A stretch of DNA of 64,000 nucleotides, from the NCBI GenBank assembly GCA_958436175.1, contig CAUBJF010000005.1:132401-196400 (forward strand), written 5' to 3'. Each line of letters begins with the position of its first letter. Positions within the stretch are counted from its first letter, which is position 1. Origin of the DNA: an uncultured Muribaculaceae bacterium (GTDB taxonomy: Bacteria; Bacteroidota; Bacteroidia; Bacteroidales; Muribaculaceae). Of this stretch, positions 8,800 to 16,368 are shown piece after piece. The notes beneath the pieces are model-generated. The model ran no database searches. It was not told where the DNA came from and worked only from the letters and a program-made list of their open reading frames with translations. The position numbers and the translations under genes were made by a program.

Positions 8800-9786
8800 T
8801 CAGGGAATGGAACGTAGTACTGTATATCGGAGGACGAGCTCGATGGCGAAGAACGCGAACGCGAGCCACGCCCACAGGATATAGTTGTCTTCAGTATGCG
8901 AGAAATGGCGGACATCCATCTGGGTCTTTTCAAGAGAGTCAATCTCGGCGAAGACCTCCTCGAGGGTTCTGTTGCCGGTGGCACGGAAGTACTTGCCTCC
9001 CGTACTGTCTGCGATGGACTTCAGGGTAGCCTCGTCGATAACGACAGGCTGCGGCTGGAACTCTATTCGTCCCGTGAGGGTACGTACGGGATAAGGAGCA
9101 TTGCCGTTAGTGCCGATACCGATAGTATATATCTTGACACCAAGCTCCTTGGCCACTTCCGATGCCGTGACGGGGGCAACGACACCGGTATTGTTGCTAC
9201 CGTCGGTGAGAAGGATAATGCTCTTGCTCTTTGCCTTGCCTTCCTTGAGGCGGTTGAGTGCTGTAGCGATGCCGTCGCCGATGGCAGTACCGTCCTCGAG
9301 GACATTCATGCCGAGATTCTGGAGATAGGAAAGAAGCTGGGCGCGGTCGACAGTCATCGGGACACCGGTGAGACTCTCTCCGGCAAAGACGACGATGCCT
9401 ATATTGTCGGCTTCGCGCCCTGATATGAACTTAGCGGCCACTTCTTTGGCAGCTCCGAAACGGTCGGGTTCGAAGTCTCGGGCAAGCATGGACGAGGACA
9501 CATCGAGAGCCAGGACTATGTCGGTGCCTTCGGTCGACGACGTACGCCAGCTGTCACGTTCCTGGGGACGGGCAAGGATGATGATGACACATCCTATGGT
9601 GGCGAGCCTCAGCAAGAACAACAGATGGCGCAGATACTGCTTCCATGTGCGAGGCATACGTGCGAACGCCGAAGTGCTCGATAGTGCCATCGTGGCATAG
9701 CTATCCCTCTGCTTCAGCAGGTACCACACGATGAGCGGCACAAAAAGCAGGAAGAGCCAGAGGATATGCGGATGAGCGAAATGCAT
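8800..9786 (-). CDS. batA: BatA: VWA-domain membrane protein, aerotolerance operon
   Basis: A 328-residue protein with N-terminal helices at about 8-23 and 54-72, a VWA domain with MIDAS DVSSS at 95-99 and LLTDGSNN further on, and a C-terminal helix near 305-325. It is a clear paralogue of the adjacent BatB, and the two are expected to pair. The gene follows the BatD-like gene by 8 bp on the same strand. Confidence 0.88.
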   Translation of the reverse strand: MHFAHPHILWLFLLFVPLIVWYLLKQRDSYATMALSSTSAFARMPRTWKQYLRHLLFLLRLATIGCVIIILARPQERDSWRTSSTEGTDIVLALDVSSSMLARDFEPDRFGAAKEVAAKFISGREADNIGIVVFAGESLTGVPMTVDRAQLLSYLQNLGMNVLEDGTAIGDGIATALNRLKEGKAKSKSIILLTDGSNNTGVVAPVTASEVAKELGVKIYTIGIGTNGNAPYPVRTLTGRIEFQPQPVVIDEATLKSIADSTGGKYFRATGNRTLEEVFAEIDSLEKTQMDVRHFSHTEDNYILWAWLAFAFFAIELVLRYTVLRSIP

Positions 9787-9794
9787 CTTGTATT

Positions 9795-10805
9795 CTACTT
9801 ATTCTTTTCTTGGGTTTTATCTGTATTCTGAGCCTCCTCGGGTTCTGGCTCGGGAGCCGGTTTGGTGGTCTCTACAAAGTTGAGAGCCTTTGTGAACGCA
9901 CGTATGTTGTCGTCGGGAAGAGGACGCACCTTTGCGAACTTGACGAAGTCGGCGATAGAAAGCACTGCCCTCATCTCGTCGGCGGTCAGACGTGTCTCTG
10001 GATTGCTGCGCAGAGCCCGGAGAATCTGCGTCGAAGTCATCTCCATCGCATTGATGCCGAAGCGGCCCTGGAGATATTCGCGAAGGATGTCGACAAGCTC
10101 TGTATAGTACTCCTTCTCATGCCCGTTCTCGGCAAGGTTGCGCGAACGGAGGGTCGAGAGGCGCGTCATCGCCAGGTCGTATGGAGGTACGGGAGCCTGA
10201 CGGCGTTCCTCGACGATCACTCTGTGGCGGCGGAACTTGAGGTAAGCCCAAGTACCTGCGACTGCCACCACGACGGCAAGCAAAGTCCAAAGAAGCCAGT
10301 CGGGGAAATAATCGTACCATCGGGTCTGCGGAGCGACGATGGATTCCATCGGGTTGATGGTCTCCAGCGAGTCGACATCGACAGGTATGACCTTAAGGGC
10401 GACGATTCCGGAGCGTACCGTGTCGGCACCCTGGGCAGCCACAACGGCAAAGGGGGGAATCGTTATCGCACCCGGATCGAAAGCCTGGATGGTGAAATCG
10501 AAATCGAGACGCGTGCGTCCGTTGGCATTGGTGACGGTACTGTCGGAAGCGACAACGTCGACACCATGAAAGTCGATATATTCAGTGCCCGGCGACAATA
10601 TCGGGAAGTCGACAAGCTGCACCGACGATGCAAGCGAAGAGGGCATCTCGACCTGGACGTTCAGTTTTGCACGGTCGCCCATGACAAGCTCCACGCTGTC
10701 GACCGACGCCTTTACGGTGATGGCATCAGCAGGGGCCGCGGCCGCGGTCAGAGCAACGGCGGCAAGGAGCCACAGGGCTGAAAACATTCTTAGATATGAC
10801 TTCAT
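9795..10805 (-). CDS. BatD-like single-pass protein of the bat operon
   Basis: A 336-residue product with signal peptide (MKSYLRMFSALWLLAAVALTA), a beta-rich extracytoplasmic domain (about 28-150), one membrane helix near 170-190 (WLLWTLLAVVVAVAGTWAYL), and a cytosolic helical domain that includes YYTELVDILREYLQGRFG and ends in a Pro/Glu/Lys-rich tail. It looks like a short version of BatD and is a usual member of Bacteroidetes bat operons between DUF58 and batA. No enzymatic motif is visible; the role is inferred from context. Its start overlaps the DUF58 stop. Confidence 0.7.
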   Translation of the reverse strand: MKSYLRMFSALWLLAAVALTAAAAPADAITVKASVDSVELVMGDRAKLNVQVEMPSSLASSVQLVDFPILSPGTEYIDFHGVDVVASDSTVTNANGRTRLDFDFTIQAFDPGAITIPPFAVVAAQGADTVRSGIVALKVIPVDVDSLETINPMESIVAPQTRWYDYFPDWLLWTLLAVVVAVAGTWAYLKFRRHRVIVEERRQAPVPPYDLAMTRLSTLRSRNLAENGHEKEYYTELVDILREYLQGRFGINAMEMTSTQILRALRSNPETRLTADEMRAVLSIADFVKFAKVRPLPDDNIRAFTKALNFVETTKPAPEPEPEEAQNTDKTQEKNK

Positions 10806-11677
10806 ACTGTCGAACGGTTTTTGAATAGACCCATGAGGGCGCGAACGTAGTCCTCATCGGTTGCCACGGATACAAAATCGACACGTGTGCTGCGCAGTGT
10901 CGTCGACATCTGCTGCTGGCGGTCGTACCACCATTTATTATATGCTTTTCTTGTTGCAGAAGAGCCGGTATCGATCCATCGGGTGTCGCCTGTCTCGAGG
11001 TCGGCTATGCGCATGAGGCCGACATTCGGCATCTCGCCGTCGCGCTTGTCGTAGACCTGTATCGCGATGACATCATGTCGCGACACAGCGACCGTGAGAG
11101 GAGTGCGGTAATCGGTGCTGTCGATGAAATCGGAAATCAGGAACATCGTGCAGCGTCTCTTCAGCGCGTCGCTGAAGTAGCGCACGGCGGCGGCTATGTC
11201 GGTGCCCTTGTTTTCGGGCTGGAAGTCGAGGAGTTCGCGGATGAGATAGAGGATGTGGCGGCGTCCTTTCTTCGGCGTGATAAATTTCTCTACCTTGTCC
11301 GAGAAGAAAATAGCTCCGATCTTATCGTTGTTCTGGATTGCCGAGAAGGCTATGGTTGCCGCTATTTCGGCTATCATCTCGCGCTTCTCGGGTCCGACGG
11401 CACCGAAGTTGCGGCTTCCGGAGACATCGACAAGGAGCATGACTGTCAGCTCTCGCTCCTCTTCGAAGACTTTGACATAGGGTTTGTTATGGCGCGCGGT
11501 GACGTTCCAGTCTATATCGCGGATGTCGTCGCCGTACTGGTACTCACGAACTTCGGAGAACATCATGCCTCGTCCCTTGAATGCGGAGTGGTATTCACCG
11601 GCGAAGATGTTCTGCGAGAGTCCGCGCGTCTTGATTTCGATTTTGCGAACTTTTTTTATAAGTTCATTCGAATCCAT
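10802..11677 (-). CDS. DUF58 protein with VWA-like fold, bat operon
   Basis: A 291-residue soluble protein. The DUF58 signature is clear: GRGMMFSEVREYQYGDDIRDIDWNVTAR at about 35-62 (named here by its parts SEVREYQYGDD and RDIDWNVTAR), followed by a VWA-like MIDAS DVSGS at 84-88. DUF58 proteins usually sit beside MoxR ATPases and are believed to be their clients or adaptors. Here the gene lies 18 bp after moxR and its stop overlaps the next start by 4 bp. Confidence 0.85.
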   Translation of the reverse strand: MDSNELIKKVRKIEIKTRGLSQNIFAGEYHSAFKGRGMMFSEVREYQYGDDIRDIDWNVTARHNKPYVKVFEEERELTVMLLVDVSGSRNFGAVGPEKREMIAEIAATIAFSAIQNNDKIGAIFFSDKVEKFITPKKGRRHILYLIRELLDFQPENKGTDIAAAVRYFSDALKRRCTMFLISDFIDSTDYRTPLTVAVSRHDVIAIQVYDKRDGEMPNVGLMRIADLETGDTRWIDTGSSATRKAYNKWWYDRQQQMSTTLRSTRVDFVSVATDEDYVRALMGLFKNRSTV

Positions 11678-11695
11678 ACAGGAATCTCCGGATTA

Positions 11696-12691
11696 TCAGG
11701 GCACCTGGACCTTATCCAGGATGTCGGTTATAATCATATCTGTTGTAAAGTTGTTCGCCTCAGCCTCGTAAGTCAGTCCGATACGGTGACGGAGCACGTC
11801 GTGGCATACCGAGATGACATCCTCGGGGATGACATATCCGCGCTGATGCAGGAATGCGTAGGCTCGGGCGGCACGGGCCAGCGATATGGAAGCACGAGGT
11901 GAAGCTCCGAAGGAAATATATGCCGCGAGGTCTTCGAGGCCGTATTCACGCGGAGTACGTGTAGCGAAAACGATATCGACGATGTAACGTTCGATCTTCT
12001 CGTCGACATAGATCTGCTCAACGACTTTCTGTGCTTCGATGACTTCCTCCGGACGGAGAACCGGGGCAACGGGACGCTGTTCGCGCGCGATGTTCATGCG
12101 GATAATCTCGCGTTCCTCATCCTTGGTAGGATAGCCTATGACAACCTTCATGAGGAAACGGTCGACCTGTGCTTCGGGAAGAGGATATGTGCCTTCCTGC
12201 TCCACAGGGTTCTGGGTAGCCATCACGAGGAAAGGCTTGTCGAGGTGGAAAGTATGGTCGCCGATAGTCACCTGGCGTTCCTGCATAGCCTCGAGGAGTG
12301 CGCTCTGCACTTTTGCCGGGGCGCGGTTGATTTCATCGGCAAGGACGAAGTTGGCGAAAATCGGGCCTTTCTTGACCTGGAAAGTCTCGTTCTTGACGCT
12401 GTAGATCATAGTACCGATGACGTCGGCAGGGAGGAGGTCGGGTGTGAACTGGATACGGCTGTATTTAGCATCGATGAGCTGTGCGAGAGTCTTTATGGCA
12501 AGGGTCTTGGCAAGACCGGGGACACCTTCAAGGAGCACATGGCCGTTGGCAAGCATGGCAATGAGAAGGCTCTCGACAAGATGCTTCTGACCCACGATAG
12601 TCTGATCCATGCCTCGCGTAACAAGATTGACAAAATCGCTCTTACTGGCAACCAATTCATTGAGCTGTCGGATATTGACGCTTTCACTCAT
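11696..12691 (-). CDS. MoxR-family AAA+ ATPase, first gene of the bat operon
   Basis: A 331-residue AAA+ protein with Walker A EGVPGLAKT at 55-63, Walker B VLADEINRAP at 117-126, NPVEQEGTYPLPEAQVDRF as the sensor/arginine-finger region, and a C-terminal lid domain. MoxR ATPases act as chaperones that mature VWA-domain partners, here presumably BatA, BatB and the DUF58 protein. It is the first gene after a Bacteroidetes-type promoter at 12802-12833, giving an untranslated leader of roughly 100 nt. Confidence 0.92.
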   Translation of the reverse strand: MSESVNIRQLNELVASKSDFVNLVTRGMDQTIVGQKHLVESLLIAMLANGHVLLEGVPGLAKTLAIKTLAQLIDAKYSRIQFTPDLLPADVIGTMIYSVKNETFQVKKGPIFANFVLADEINRAPAKVQSALLEAMQERQVTIGDHTFHLDKPFLVMATQNPVEQEGTYPLPEAQVDRFLMKVVIGYPTKDEEREIIRMNIAREQRPVAPVLRPEEVIEAQKVVEQIYVDEKIERYIVDIVFATRTPREYGLEDLAAYISFGASPRASISLARAARAYAFLHQRGYVIPEDVISVCHDVLRHRIGLTYEAEANNFTTDMIITDILDKVQVP

Positions 12692-12801
12692 AGTTTACTC
12701 ACTATTCTTTATTTCGTTGTACGTGTATTTATTCTAAGTTCTCGACGATATGGCTTAAGGGGTACATGACACTTCATGGACAGCCCTTTCCATACAACTT
12801 G

Positions 12802-12833
12802 CAAAGTTACTATTATAACATCTAAAGTGTAAA
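12802..12833 (-). promoter_or_regulatory. Promoter of the moxR-bat operon
   Basis: On the minus strand the -7 box TAACTTTG (12802-12809) is preceded 20 bp upstream by TTTA (12830-12833), close to the consensus TTTG. Transcription would start near 12795 and run left through nine genes to 3483. Only sequence match supports it. Confidence 0.6.
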
Positions 12834-12949
12834 TCCTGACTGTTAATTTTATTTACTTTGTCTTTATGCAACTTAAGAGTTAAGTATTTTTTAATCCCAA
12901 AGGACGAATAATTATGTCCAAAAGCACAAACAATGACACGAAATATGTC

Positions 12950-12965
12950 AAAAAACATGTTTTTT
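12950..12965. repeat. Perfect 16-bp palindrome upstream of the crp/fnr-like gene
   Basis: Six A, CATG, six T form a perfect palindrome. ATATG (12943-12947) and CATAT (12969-12973) extend it almost symmetrically. It ends 9 bp before the -33 box of the downstream promoter, a place where a dimeric regulator could act. A second weaker inverted pair, TGACA (12934-12938) and TGTCA (12946-12950), sits just beside it. Confidence 0.6.
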
Positions 12966-12974
12966 CGTCATATA

Positions 12975-13006
12975 TTTGCCTGTTAGCAGTAAATTTCGTA
13001 CATTTG
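12975..13006 (+). promoter_or_regulatory. Promoter of the Crp/Fnr-type regulator gene
   Basis: TTTG (12975-12978) and TACATTTG (12999-13006) are 20 bp apart, an exact fit to the Bacteroidetes consensus. Transcription would begin near 13013, about 25 nt before the ATG. An overlapping TATATTTG at 12971-12978 could be a second -7 box. The rest of the 345-bp moxR-crp gap is AT-rich and holds the two promoters and the palindrome; I see no gene in it. Confidence 0.65.
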
Positions 13007-13037
13007 CACAGTTCCATTTTTCATTTCCCTCTCGTCT

Positions 13038-13736
13038 ATGATAAAGGCAGCCCTGGAAAAGGTAATAAACGAAGATATGGCTGACATCTGGGCCATCCTG
13101 ACGTCAGAAGAAAAACATAAAGTTGTCGAAAACCTTGAAATCCATACATTCAAGAAAAATCAGCTTATCTACGCCGAAGGAGACAAGCCGGAATATCTTT
13201 GGTGTCTTTTCAAAGGAAAGGTAAAGAAAACCAAAGAAGGAGTTGGAGGGCGCACCCAGATACTGCGCCTGATCCGTCCCGTGCAGTATTTCGGCTACCG
13301 CGCCTTCTTTGCCGAAGCCCCGTATGTCTCGTCGGCCACAGCCATCGAGCCTTCTACCCTCGGCGCGCTCCCCATGGCGCTCGTAAAGGAAATGATACTG
13401 GAAAACAACCAGCTCGCCTGGTTCTTTATCCAGGAACTCTCGCACAATCTCGGAGTGTCCGACACGAAGATTGTCAACCTCACGCAGAAACACATCAGAG
13501 GGCGCCTCGCGGAAGCCATCATTGTCCTTCTCGACAACTACGGCTATGAGGACGACAACTCGACCCTCAAAATATATATGGCACGCGAAGACCTCGCCAA
13601 CCTCTCGAATATGACGACGTCGAACGCTATCCGCACGCTTTCGACATTCGTCAACGAAAAAATACTGATTGTCGACGGTCGACGCATCAAAATTATCAAC
13701 GAACCCATGCTGCGCAAAATCAGCAAGTTCGGTTGA
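13038..13736 (+). CDS. Crp/Fnr-family transcription regulator
   Basis: A 232-residue regulator: N-terminal cyclic-nucleotide-binding-like beta barrel (about 18-135, with IYAEGDKPEYLWCLFKGKVK), a dimerisation helix (about 125-150), and a C-terminal winged helix whose recognition segment is REDLANLSNMTTSNAIRTLS (about 183-202). No cysteine cluster of the Fnr Fe-S type is visible, and the typical cAMP-binding RxS pair is not evident, so the ligand is unknown. The protein is basic near residue 60-75 (KGKVKKTKEG). It is transcribed away from the bat operon and may regulate itself and that operon; this is inferred from position only. Confidence 0.85.
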   Translation: MIKAALEKVINEDMADIWAILTSEEKHKVVENLEIHTFKKNQLIYAEGDKPEYLWCLFKGKVKKTKEGVGGRTQILRLIRPVQYFGYRAFFAEAPYVSSATAIEPSTLGALPMALVKEMILENNQLAWFFIQELSHNLGVSDTKIVNLTQKHIRGRLAEAIIVLLDNYGYEDDNSTLKIYMAREDLANLSNMTTSNAIRTLSTFVNEKILIVDGRRIKIINEPMLRKISKFG

Positions 13737-13785
13737 TTCTACCTATCCAGTTTTTGAGACCCGATAAAAAAAGAATACAAAATAT

Positions 13786-13816
13786 TTTGCCGGACCGAAA
13801 AAAGTGCTTAACTTTG
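13786..13816 (+). promoter_or_regulatory. Promoter of tRNA-Met
   Basis: TTTG (13786-13789), 19 bp, TAACTTTG (13809-13816). The predicted start near 13823 leaves a few bases before the mature tRNA 5' end. It is the only promoter-like match between crp and pyrK. Confidence 0.65.
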
Positions 13817-13827
13817 CACTCGCAAAC

Positions 13828-13901
13828 GGCGGGATAGCTCAGCTGGTTAGAGCGTCGGATTCATAACCCGGAGGTCACGAGTTCAATTCTCGTTCCCGCC
13901 A
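13828..13901 (+). tRNA. tRNA-Met (anticodon CAT), elongator type
   Basis: A 74-nt cloverleaf: acceptor GGCGGGA pairs fully with TCCCGCC, the T arm is ACGAG-TTCAATT-CTCGT, the anticodon loop is TTCATAA, and the discriminator is A with no encoded CCA. The anticodon stem has an A-C opposition at its loop-closing pair. A CAT anticodon could also be tRNA-Ile2 (lysidine-modified); the G1-C72 pair argues against the initiator type. Confidence 0.9.
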
Positions 13902-13927
13902 CACTTAATAAACTAATCACAGCACAG

Positions 13928-13959
13928 AGCCGTAAGCGCAAAACGCTCACGGCTTTTTT
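13928..13959 (+). terminator. Intrinsic terminator/attenuator between tRNA-Met and pyrK
   Basis: AGCCGT-A-AGCG pairs with CGCT-C-ACGGCT around a CAAAA loop and is followed by six T. The U tract ends 3 nt before the pyrK ATG at 13963. It would end tRNA transcripts, yet no separate promoter is visible for pyrK, so it may attenuate pyrKD. Confidence 0.75.
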
Positions 13960-13962
13960 GTT

Positions 13963-14706
13963 ATGAAAAAAGAAATCCAAGCCAGAATCCTCGAAGCCAA
14001 TATCCTGCGCGACGACACGCTCCATCTCGTGGTCGACGCGCCTTTCGACAGCGTCCTGCCCGGACAGTTTGTCGAACTGGGCATCGACAGAGCCAAAGTG
14101 CTCCTCAACCGTCCGATTTCAGTCTACAACTACCATGAAGGCAAGCTCGAACTCCTCGTCAAAAAGGCCGGAAGAGCCACTGAAGCTCTCTTCGATTATT
14201 CTGTCGGCGACGAGCTCCGTATCGTCGGCCCTCTTGGCAAAGGCTTTTCGCTGACATCGGAACGTCCGCTGCTCGTAGGCGGCGGTGTCGGCATAGCCCC
14301 CCTCCTCTACCTTGCCCGGGTACTCAACAGCCTCGGTCATCGTCCGACGGTGGTCTACGGCGAACGCACCACGCCATGCAGCCGCATTGTCAGCCGCTTC
14401 GAAGAAATAGCCGACCTGCATATCTGCACCGACGATGGCTCCTGCGGCTTCCATGGCTTCGTGAGCGCCCATCCCGTGGTTCTCGGAGGCCATTTCGATC
14501 TCATCCAGGTATGCGGTCCCAAACCTATGATGAAAGCCATGGCGACAGTGGCCCGACAGAAAGCCGTAGCCTGCGAAGTATCTCTTGAAAATATGATGGC
14601 ATGCGGTCTTGGAGCATGCCTGTGCTGTGTAGAACCGACCAAGGGCGGCAACCTCTGCGTCTGCAAGGACGGCCCCGTCTTCAATACCGACGAACTGACA
14701 TGGTAG
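13963..14706 (+). CDS. pyrK: Dihydroorotate dehydrogenase B, electron transfer subunit PyrK
   Basis: A 247-residue flavin/iron-sulfur reductase that passes electrons from PyrD to NAD+. The FAD part shows RPISVYN (about 45-51), the NAD part GGGVGIAPLLYLAR (about 106-119), and the C-terminal [2Fe-2S] region MACGLGACLCCV with a later CVCKDGPVF supplies the four cysteines. Length and order match the family. It overlaps pyrD by 7 bp, as expected for subunits of one heterotetramer. The start lies immediately behind a terminator hairpin. Confidence 0.93.
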   Translation: MKKEIQARILEANILRDDTLHLVVDAPFDSVLPGQFVELGIDRAKVLLNRPISVYNYHEGKLELLVKKAGRATEALFDYSVGDELRIVGPLGKGFSLTSERPLLVGGGVGIAPLLYLARVLNSLGHRPTVVYGERTTPCSRIVSRFEEIADLHICTDDGSCGFHGFVSAHPVVLGGHFDLIQVCGPKPMMKAMATVARQKAVACEVSLENMMACGLGACLCCVEPTKGGNLCVCKDGPVFNTDELTW

Positions 14707-15605
14707 ATCTTTCTGTTAGCCTGGGCTCGCTGAAGCTCAAAAACCCGGTACTGACCGCATCGGGAACATTCGGATACGGCCTCGAATACGCTGATTTCAT
14801 CGACCTCGAACGTCTCGGCGGCTTTATCGTCAAGGGCACGACCCTGGAAGCACGCCAGGGCAACCCCTATCCACGAATGGCTGAGACCCCGTCGGGCATG
14901 CTCAATGCCGTCGGCCTCCAGAACAAGGGCGTAGATACCTTCATCGAGGAAACATATCCTCTGCTCAAAGATCTCAATACCGAGGTCATCGTCAATGTGT
15001 CGGGCTCATCCATCGAGAAATATGCGGCATGTGCCGAGAAGCTCGCCGGCCTCGACAAAATCCACGCCATAGAGCTGAATATCTCATGCCCCAATGTCAA
15101 GCAAGGCGGCATGGCTTTCGGAACGACATGCGAGGGAGCCGCCTCCGTCGTCAAGGCTGTCCGCAAGGTGTGGCCCCGTCATCTCATCGTCAAGCTCTCG
15201 CCCAACGTCACATCCATAACCGACATCGCCAAGGCCGTCGAGGCCGAGGGAGCCGACAGCGTATCGCTAATCAACACCATGCTCGGCATGGCTATCGACG
15301 TGGAGCGCCGCCGCCCCATCCTCTCCACCATTACGGGAGGCCTTTCGGGCCCGGCAGTGAAGCCTGTCGCCGTCCGCATGGTATGGCAGGTTGCAAAAGC
15401 AGTCAACATCCCTGTAGTAGGTCTCGGAGGTATCGTCAACGCAAGCGATGCACTCGAATTCATCATGGCCGGAGCGACAGCCATCCAGATAGGCACCGCC
15501 AATTTCATAGACCCCACCGTTACAATGAAAGTAGTCGACGGTATCGCCGACTACTGTACACGTCACGGTATTTCCTCCCTCGAGGAAATCCGTGGAATCA
15601 TTTGA
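14700..15605 (+). CDS. pyrD: Dihydroorotate dehydrogenase B, catalytic subunit PyrD
   Basis: A 301-residue FMN enzyme that oxidises dihydroorotate to orotate. The class 1B active-site cysteine lies in NISCPNVKQGG (about residue 130), and the phosphate-binding end has GLGGIVNASDALEFIMAGA. I chose the start MVDLSVSLGSLKL at 14700; the frame continues upstream to 14601, but that stretch is arginine-rich and is an out-of-frame reading of pyrK. Its 3' end overlaps the opposing gene by 8 bp. Confidence 0.94.
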   Translation: MVDLSVSLGSLKLKNPVLTASGTFGYGLEYADFIDLERLGGFIVKGTTLEARQGNPYPRMAETPSGMLNAVGLQNKGVDTFIEETYPLLKDLNTEVIVNVSGSSIEKYAACAEKLAGLDKIHAIELNISCPNVKQGGMAFGTTCEGAASVVKAVRKVWPRHLIVKLSPNVTSITDIAKAVEAEGADSVSLINTMLGMAIDVERRRPILSTITGGLSGPAVKPVAVRMVWQVAKAVNIPVVGLGGIVNASDALEFIMAGATAIQIGTANFIDPTVTMKVVDGIADYCTRHGISSLEEIRGII

Positions 15606-16368
15606 TACGGTACTGGCCCTTCTCCAAGGTCTTGCGGCCATATGCCACGCAATGATGCGGACATATGTGATAGCATCTCAGACACATCGCACAATCCTCA
15701 CCCCATACCGGCACCGACGTGCCGGTTTCTTTTTGCATCGAAATATTGCCCATGGGGCAGTTTCTGGCACAGGTGCCGCAGCCTGTACACCCGGCGAGGG
15801 CATGAAAGGGCTTAGGCGACATCTCGTGCCTCACGAACCAGGGATATATGACCTTAGACTTAATCCACGGGAAAGCACCATGATTCAATATATCGTCACT
15901 CCCCGACTGTATCGAGGAGGCGATTTCGGCAATCCTACCGTGAGCGGCCTTCAGCTTTTCGGCCTCGACTTCGGGACTGTCCACGTCGAAACCTTTCATC
16001 AGGGTATAGATGTTCGGCATTATCACGGAATATGCGCTTCGGGCATCAAAGCCACGCTCCTTCATAAGCCGCCGCCACTGACGGTCGGTATATCCCATGT
16101 CGTCGCCGCAGGTCGTCAGCATATAATGACGTGCCCGGCGAGTTCTGTCCGAGACCGTCGCCCGCCGTATCACCTCGACCATCACGGGAGGTATACCCCA
16201 TGAATAGGTCGGAAAGGCCCAAATGACCCTGTCGGCATCTATGAGGATGCTTTCGGGTACCCTGAGTTCGCTGCTTTTAGGCTCATATACCAGTTCGTCG
16301 GCCAGGATATCAGCAAGCATCCGCGCCGCCCGACGTGTATTACCGGTGCCGGAAAAGAGCACTATCAT
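15598..16368 (-). CDS. EFR1-family flavodoxin-ferredoxin protein
   Basis: A 256-residue redox protein. The N terminus is a flavodoxin-like fold with the phosphate loop SGTGNTR (6-12) and YSWGIPP. The C terminus carries two 4Fe-4S sites, CTGCGTCARNCP and CAMCLRCYHICPHHC. Such EFR1 proteins are widespread in anaerobes as electron carriers with unidentified partners. It overlaps the upstream Smr gene start-to-stop (ATGA) and overlaps pyrD tail to tail by 8 bp. Confidence 0.82.
   Translation of the reverse strand: MIVLFSGTGNTRRAARMLADILADELVYEPKSSELRVPESILIDADRVIWAFPTYSWGIPPVMVEVIRRATVSDRTRRARHYMLTTCGDDMGYTDRQWRRLMKERGFDARSAYSVIMPNIYTLMKGFDVDSPEVEAEKLKAAHGRIAEIASSIQSGSDDILNHGAFPWIKSKVIYPWFVRHEMSPKPFHALAGCTGCGTCARNCPMGNISMQKETGTSVPVWGEDCAMCLRCYHICPHHCVAYGRKTLEKGQYRIK

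Noticed and set aside
12755..12958. 67-codon minus-strand frame between moxR and crp
   Set aside because: It overlaps the moxR promoter and the palindrome, has no start signal and AT-rich random composition.
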